A stretch of 64,000 nucleotides of DNA from contig NC_058342.1 of assembly GCF_905475395.1 (NCBI RefSeq), forward strand, positions 33,562,140 through 33,626,139, in the 5' to 3' direction. How positions within the stretch are numbered: position 1 is the stretch's first letter; each line of letters opens with the position of its first letter. The notes beneath the pieces were generated by a model that worked only from the letters and a program-made list of their open reading frames with translations, had not been told where the DNA came from and ran no database searches. Positions 61,350-64,000 of this stretch are shown here, in pieces. The translations under genes and the position numbers were made by a program. Source of the DNA: Chrysoperla carnea. Taxonomy: Eukaryota > Arthropoda > Insecta > Neuroptera > Chrysopidae.

Positions 61350-62710
61350 TCCCTTAGAAAAATCGAAAAAAAACATTTTTGTTTTCGAATTTGATAAAAT
61401 TCAATTTATAAGACCAATTCGTCCCAAAAAATTCAGAAAACTAGTTTATTTGACCATTGGAGATGTAGTTTTTGAGAAAAACGATATCTTGGAACGATTT
61501 CTGACGTTATCACGAAAATTACTCGTACAATCGTAAGATGAACTCGATTTTTGAATTTTTTAGGTCAAAATAACCTTTTGTACTGAGTTTTATCCAAATA
61601 CAAGACGAAAAATTTTTCTTCGATTTCTTAAAATTTTCTTAAGGGATACCCCTTCGAAAAAATTGAAAAAATCGAGAAAAATTTTTTTATTTCGGAATTT
61701 GATAAAACTCACTTTATAAGGTAAATTTGACCCAAAAAATTCAAAAATCGTGTTCATTTTACGATTGGGTAAATAGTTTTTGAGAAAAACGACATCTTGG
61801 ATCAATTTCTGCCGTTATCTCGAAAATTTACCGTCCAATCGTTTAATGAACCCGATTTTTGAATTTTTTGGGTCAAAATTACCTTGTATACTGAGTTTTA
61901 TCAAAATACAAGATGAAAAATTTTCTTCGATTTTTTGAAATTTTTTTAAGGGGTACCCCTTGGTAAAAATCGAAAAAATCGAGAAAAATTTTTTTATTTC
62001 GGAATTTGATAAAACTCAGTTTATAAGGTACATTTGACCCAAAAAATTCAAAAATCGTGTTCATTTTACGATTGGGTAAATAGTTTTTGAGAAAAACGAC
62101 ATCTTGGATCAATTTCTGCCGTTATCTCGAAAATTTACCGTCCAATCGTTTAATGAACCCGATTTTTGAATTTTTTGGGTCAAAATTACCTTGTATACTG
62201 AGTTTTATCAAAATACAAGATGAAAAATTTTCTTCGATTTTTTGAAATTTTTTTAAGGGGTACCCCTTGGTAAAAATCGAAAAAATCGAGAAAAATTTTT
62301 TTGTTTCGGAATTTGATAAAACTCAGTTTATAAGGTACATTTGACCCAAAAAATTCAAAAATCGTGTTCATTTTACGATTGGGCTAATAATTTTTGAAAA
62401 AAACGACATCTTGGATCGATTTCTGGCGTTATCTTCAAAATTTACCGTCCAATCGTTAAATGAACCCGATTTTTGAATTATTTGGGTCAAAATTACCTTA
62501 TGTACTGAGTTTTATCGAAATATAAGACGAAAAATTTGTTTCGATTTTTTGCAATTTTCTTAAGGGGTACCCCTTAGAAAAAAATCGAAAAAATCGTAAA
62601 AAATTTTTTGCTTCGGAATTTAATAAAACTCGGTTTATAAGGTAAATTTGACCCAAAAATAAAAAAGCCGGGTTCATTTAACCATTGGATGAGTACTTTG
62701 AGAGGAAAAC
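61350..62710. repeat. Tandem ~307-bp satellite-like array with palindromic monomers
   Basis: ACGACATCTTGGATC (or a close variant) recurs at 61481, 61789, 62096 and 62403 (spacing 308, 307, 307). Each monomer is a large imperfect inverted repeat. The arms carry TGGGTCAAAATTACCTT and TGAGTTTTATC, matched by GATAAAACTCA and TTTGACCCA. The centre is the perfect 14-bp palindrome AAGGGGTACCCCTT at 61948, 62255 and 62562, one base changed in the first copy. Confidence 0.85.
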
Positions 62711-63362
62711 GATAGGACGCAATATTTGATTAAAATCTCGACGGATTTTTCCCGTACATCTCCAGGACCATATAGATTAGAAAAGTTAAACCAGTAATTC
62801 AATTTAAAAGAAGGTGGATCGAACCCTAGACCCTAGAAAATAAATTATACAACAAATTTGTTTGCAATTTAAAAATAAAAACTAAAAAAAGAACCTTTTT
62901 AAGTTTGGAATCAAAAAATAGTAGTCGTTTATTAGTAAATTTTGTTAAAAATAATATGAGCGAAAAGGAGGGACGAGGTGAGGGTAAGGTAGTTGAAAAT
63001 AGGGGAGGGGGATGTGTGACAAAAATATAAGTTTTTAATATAAATTATTTTAACACATAATTACTTTTTTTTTGGGTGAGATTGAGATCTCTTAAAAAGA
63101 AAAACGAATTTCAAGTTTTATTCGCAACAAGAATGTATATAATAAGCCTATTTCTTTAAACGGGTTGCTTTTGCGGATGCGCATTGCGTTTATATTTTAA
63201 ATTGCACATTAATTCGTTCTGATATTATAAAAATATCAAGAGGAAATTTTTTGGACGGTATTGGCTTATTTTCTCTTTGGATGTAAAGGAAACTATAATT
63301 TGGGTGTTTAGAATCTTAAAAGGGAGAGAGATCAAATTGTTCTTAAGAAATTTCTGGGCTTT

Positions 63363-63980
63363 TCAATGATTATATCAAGAATTCCTTGTCTTTCGATAAT
63401 TGGAAATTTTTCTATTTGAAATATGCAGCATTCTGATAAAAAAATCGAATCCAAAAACGTAATTTTTGAGGTTAAAATTGTTACAGAATATTTCCGAGAT
63501 ATCGATGAAGAATCAAGTTTTCAAAATTAAATTTTAAAAACTGAAAGATCATTCTTCCTGACCGATACTAAACCTCATTTTTCCAGAATATCAAAATTCC
63601 CTGAAATTCCCAGGTTTTCTATTTATTTCAATAGTTTGGTATTACTTCGAGTCGACGTTGATTTTATAGTCGACTATTTTCAAAGTATTTGAAAATATTC
63701 CCTTCGAAAACTATAGAAATCTCTATTCGCGTCATATTCTGATAAAAAAAAACATTCGTTAACATAAATCGAAGCAAAAAATCGGATATTTTGTGATTAA
63801 AATCGATGTAGAAAATACATTCGGAGATATCGATGAAAAATTAGATCTTTAGCATTAAATTCTAAAGATTCAAAGTAATTATTTTATAATCCATGATCGA
63901 TACCCAAACTTTCTGACTTTTCCAGTATCTCAACATTCCTTGACAGGCTTTTAAAGTTTTTCAGGTCAGGATTTCATTCA
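63363..63980. repeat. Diverged dimer of a third ~306-bp repeat
   Basis: TTCTGATAAAAAAA occurs at 63431 and 63737 (spacing 306). Both copies continue with AAATCGAA, a GATTAAAAT/GGTTAAAAT phrase and GAGATATCGATGAA, then TTTTCCAG and TATC.AAATTCC-like ends. The second copy runs to the window edge. Related fragments occur near 31.4 kb and 37.4 kb in ewg introns. Confidence 0.55.
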
Positions 63981-64000
63981 AACTCGATCAATCAATCTTC

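Larger units (their letters stand above)
57889..64000. other. Repeat-rich region with no complete gene
   Basis: Apart from one candidate 54-nt exon at 59215-59268, no coding sequence is supportable. The region carries a solo satellite-related fragment (58160-58270), the 307-bp array (61.35-62.7 kb) and a repeat dimer at the right edge. Confidence 0.5.

Noticed and set aside
61590-62371. Three near-identical minus-strand frames (FFGSNVPYKLSFIKFRNKK-like)
   Set aside because: They are translations of the 307-bp tandem monomer. The repetition of the frame follows from the array, not from coding selection.

Overview
This window is A+T-rich eukaryotic nuclear DNA, almost certainly from an insect. 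The evidence is spliced genes with GT-AG introns, an erect wing (NRF-1) orthologue, a Shifted/WIF-1 orthologue, a eukaryotic initiator tRNA-Met, and dense small DNA transposons and satellite-like arrays. I cannot fix the order or species from sequence alone. All gene models were assembled by hand from splice signals, reading-frame phase and remembered family similarity; no search was run.

Layout. (1) 261-2666, plus: the last two coding exons of a low-complexity protein with NPF motifs; its 5' part lies left of the window. (2) 2667-10455: repeats, a triplicated segment and two extra copies of the first exon of the next gene. (3) 10456-14416, plus: a complete five-exon F-box/leucine-rich-repeat gene (505 aa). 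(4) 15403-16078, minus: a two-exon gene for an 84-residue secreted, prohormone-like peptide that I do not recognise. (5) 16866-25805: no gene; foldback repeats and a LINE tail. (6) 25806-37772, minus: erect wing, with two alternative C-terminal ends. (7) 37773-41461: a possible ewg 5' region and a 96-bp tandem repeat. (8) 41462-46290, minus: shifted, six coding exons (361 aa), with COQ7 (43149-43715, plus) nested antisense in its fourth intron. (9) 46.4-57.8 kb: gene desert with pogo-like elements, a 316-bp tandem array and a MITE. (10) 57817-57888: initiator tRNA-Met. (11) 57.9-64 kb: one orphan 54-nt candidate exon, a 307-bp palindromic tandem array, and a third repeat dimer at the right edge.

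The genes do not form a pathway. Shifted is an extracellular Hedgehog-pathway factor. COQ7 is a mitochondrial ubiquinone-synthesis enzyme. EWG/NRF-1 is a transcription factor; vertebrate NRF-1 activates nuclear genes for mitochondrial function, so its proximity to COQ7 is notable, but no link is shown here. The most original signals are the unannotated secreted peptide, the alternative ewg 3' ends, the antisense nesting of COQ7, the duplicated F-box first exons, a near-perfect hairpin in a short shifted intron, and a satellite whose monomer matches the inside of a pogo-like element.
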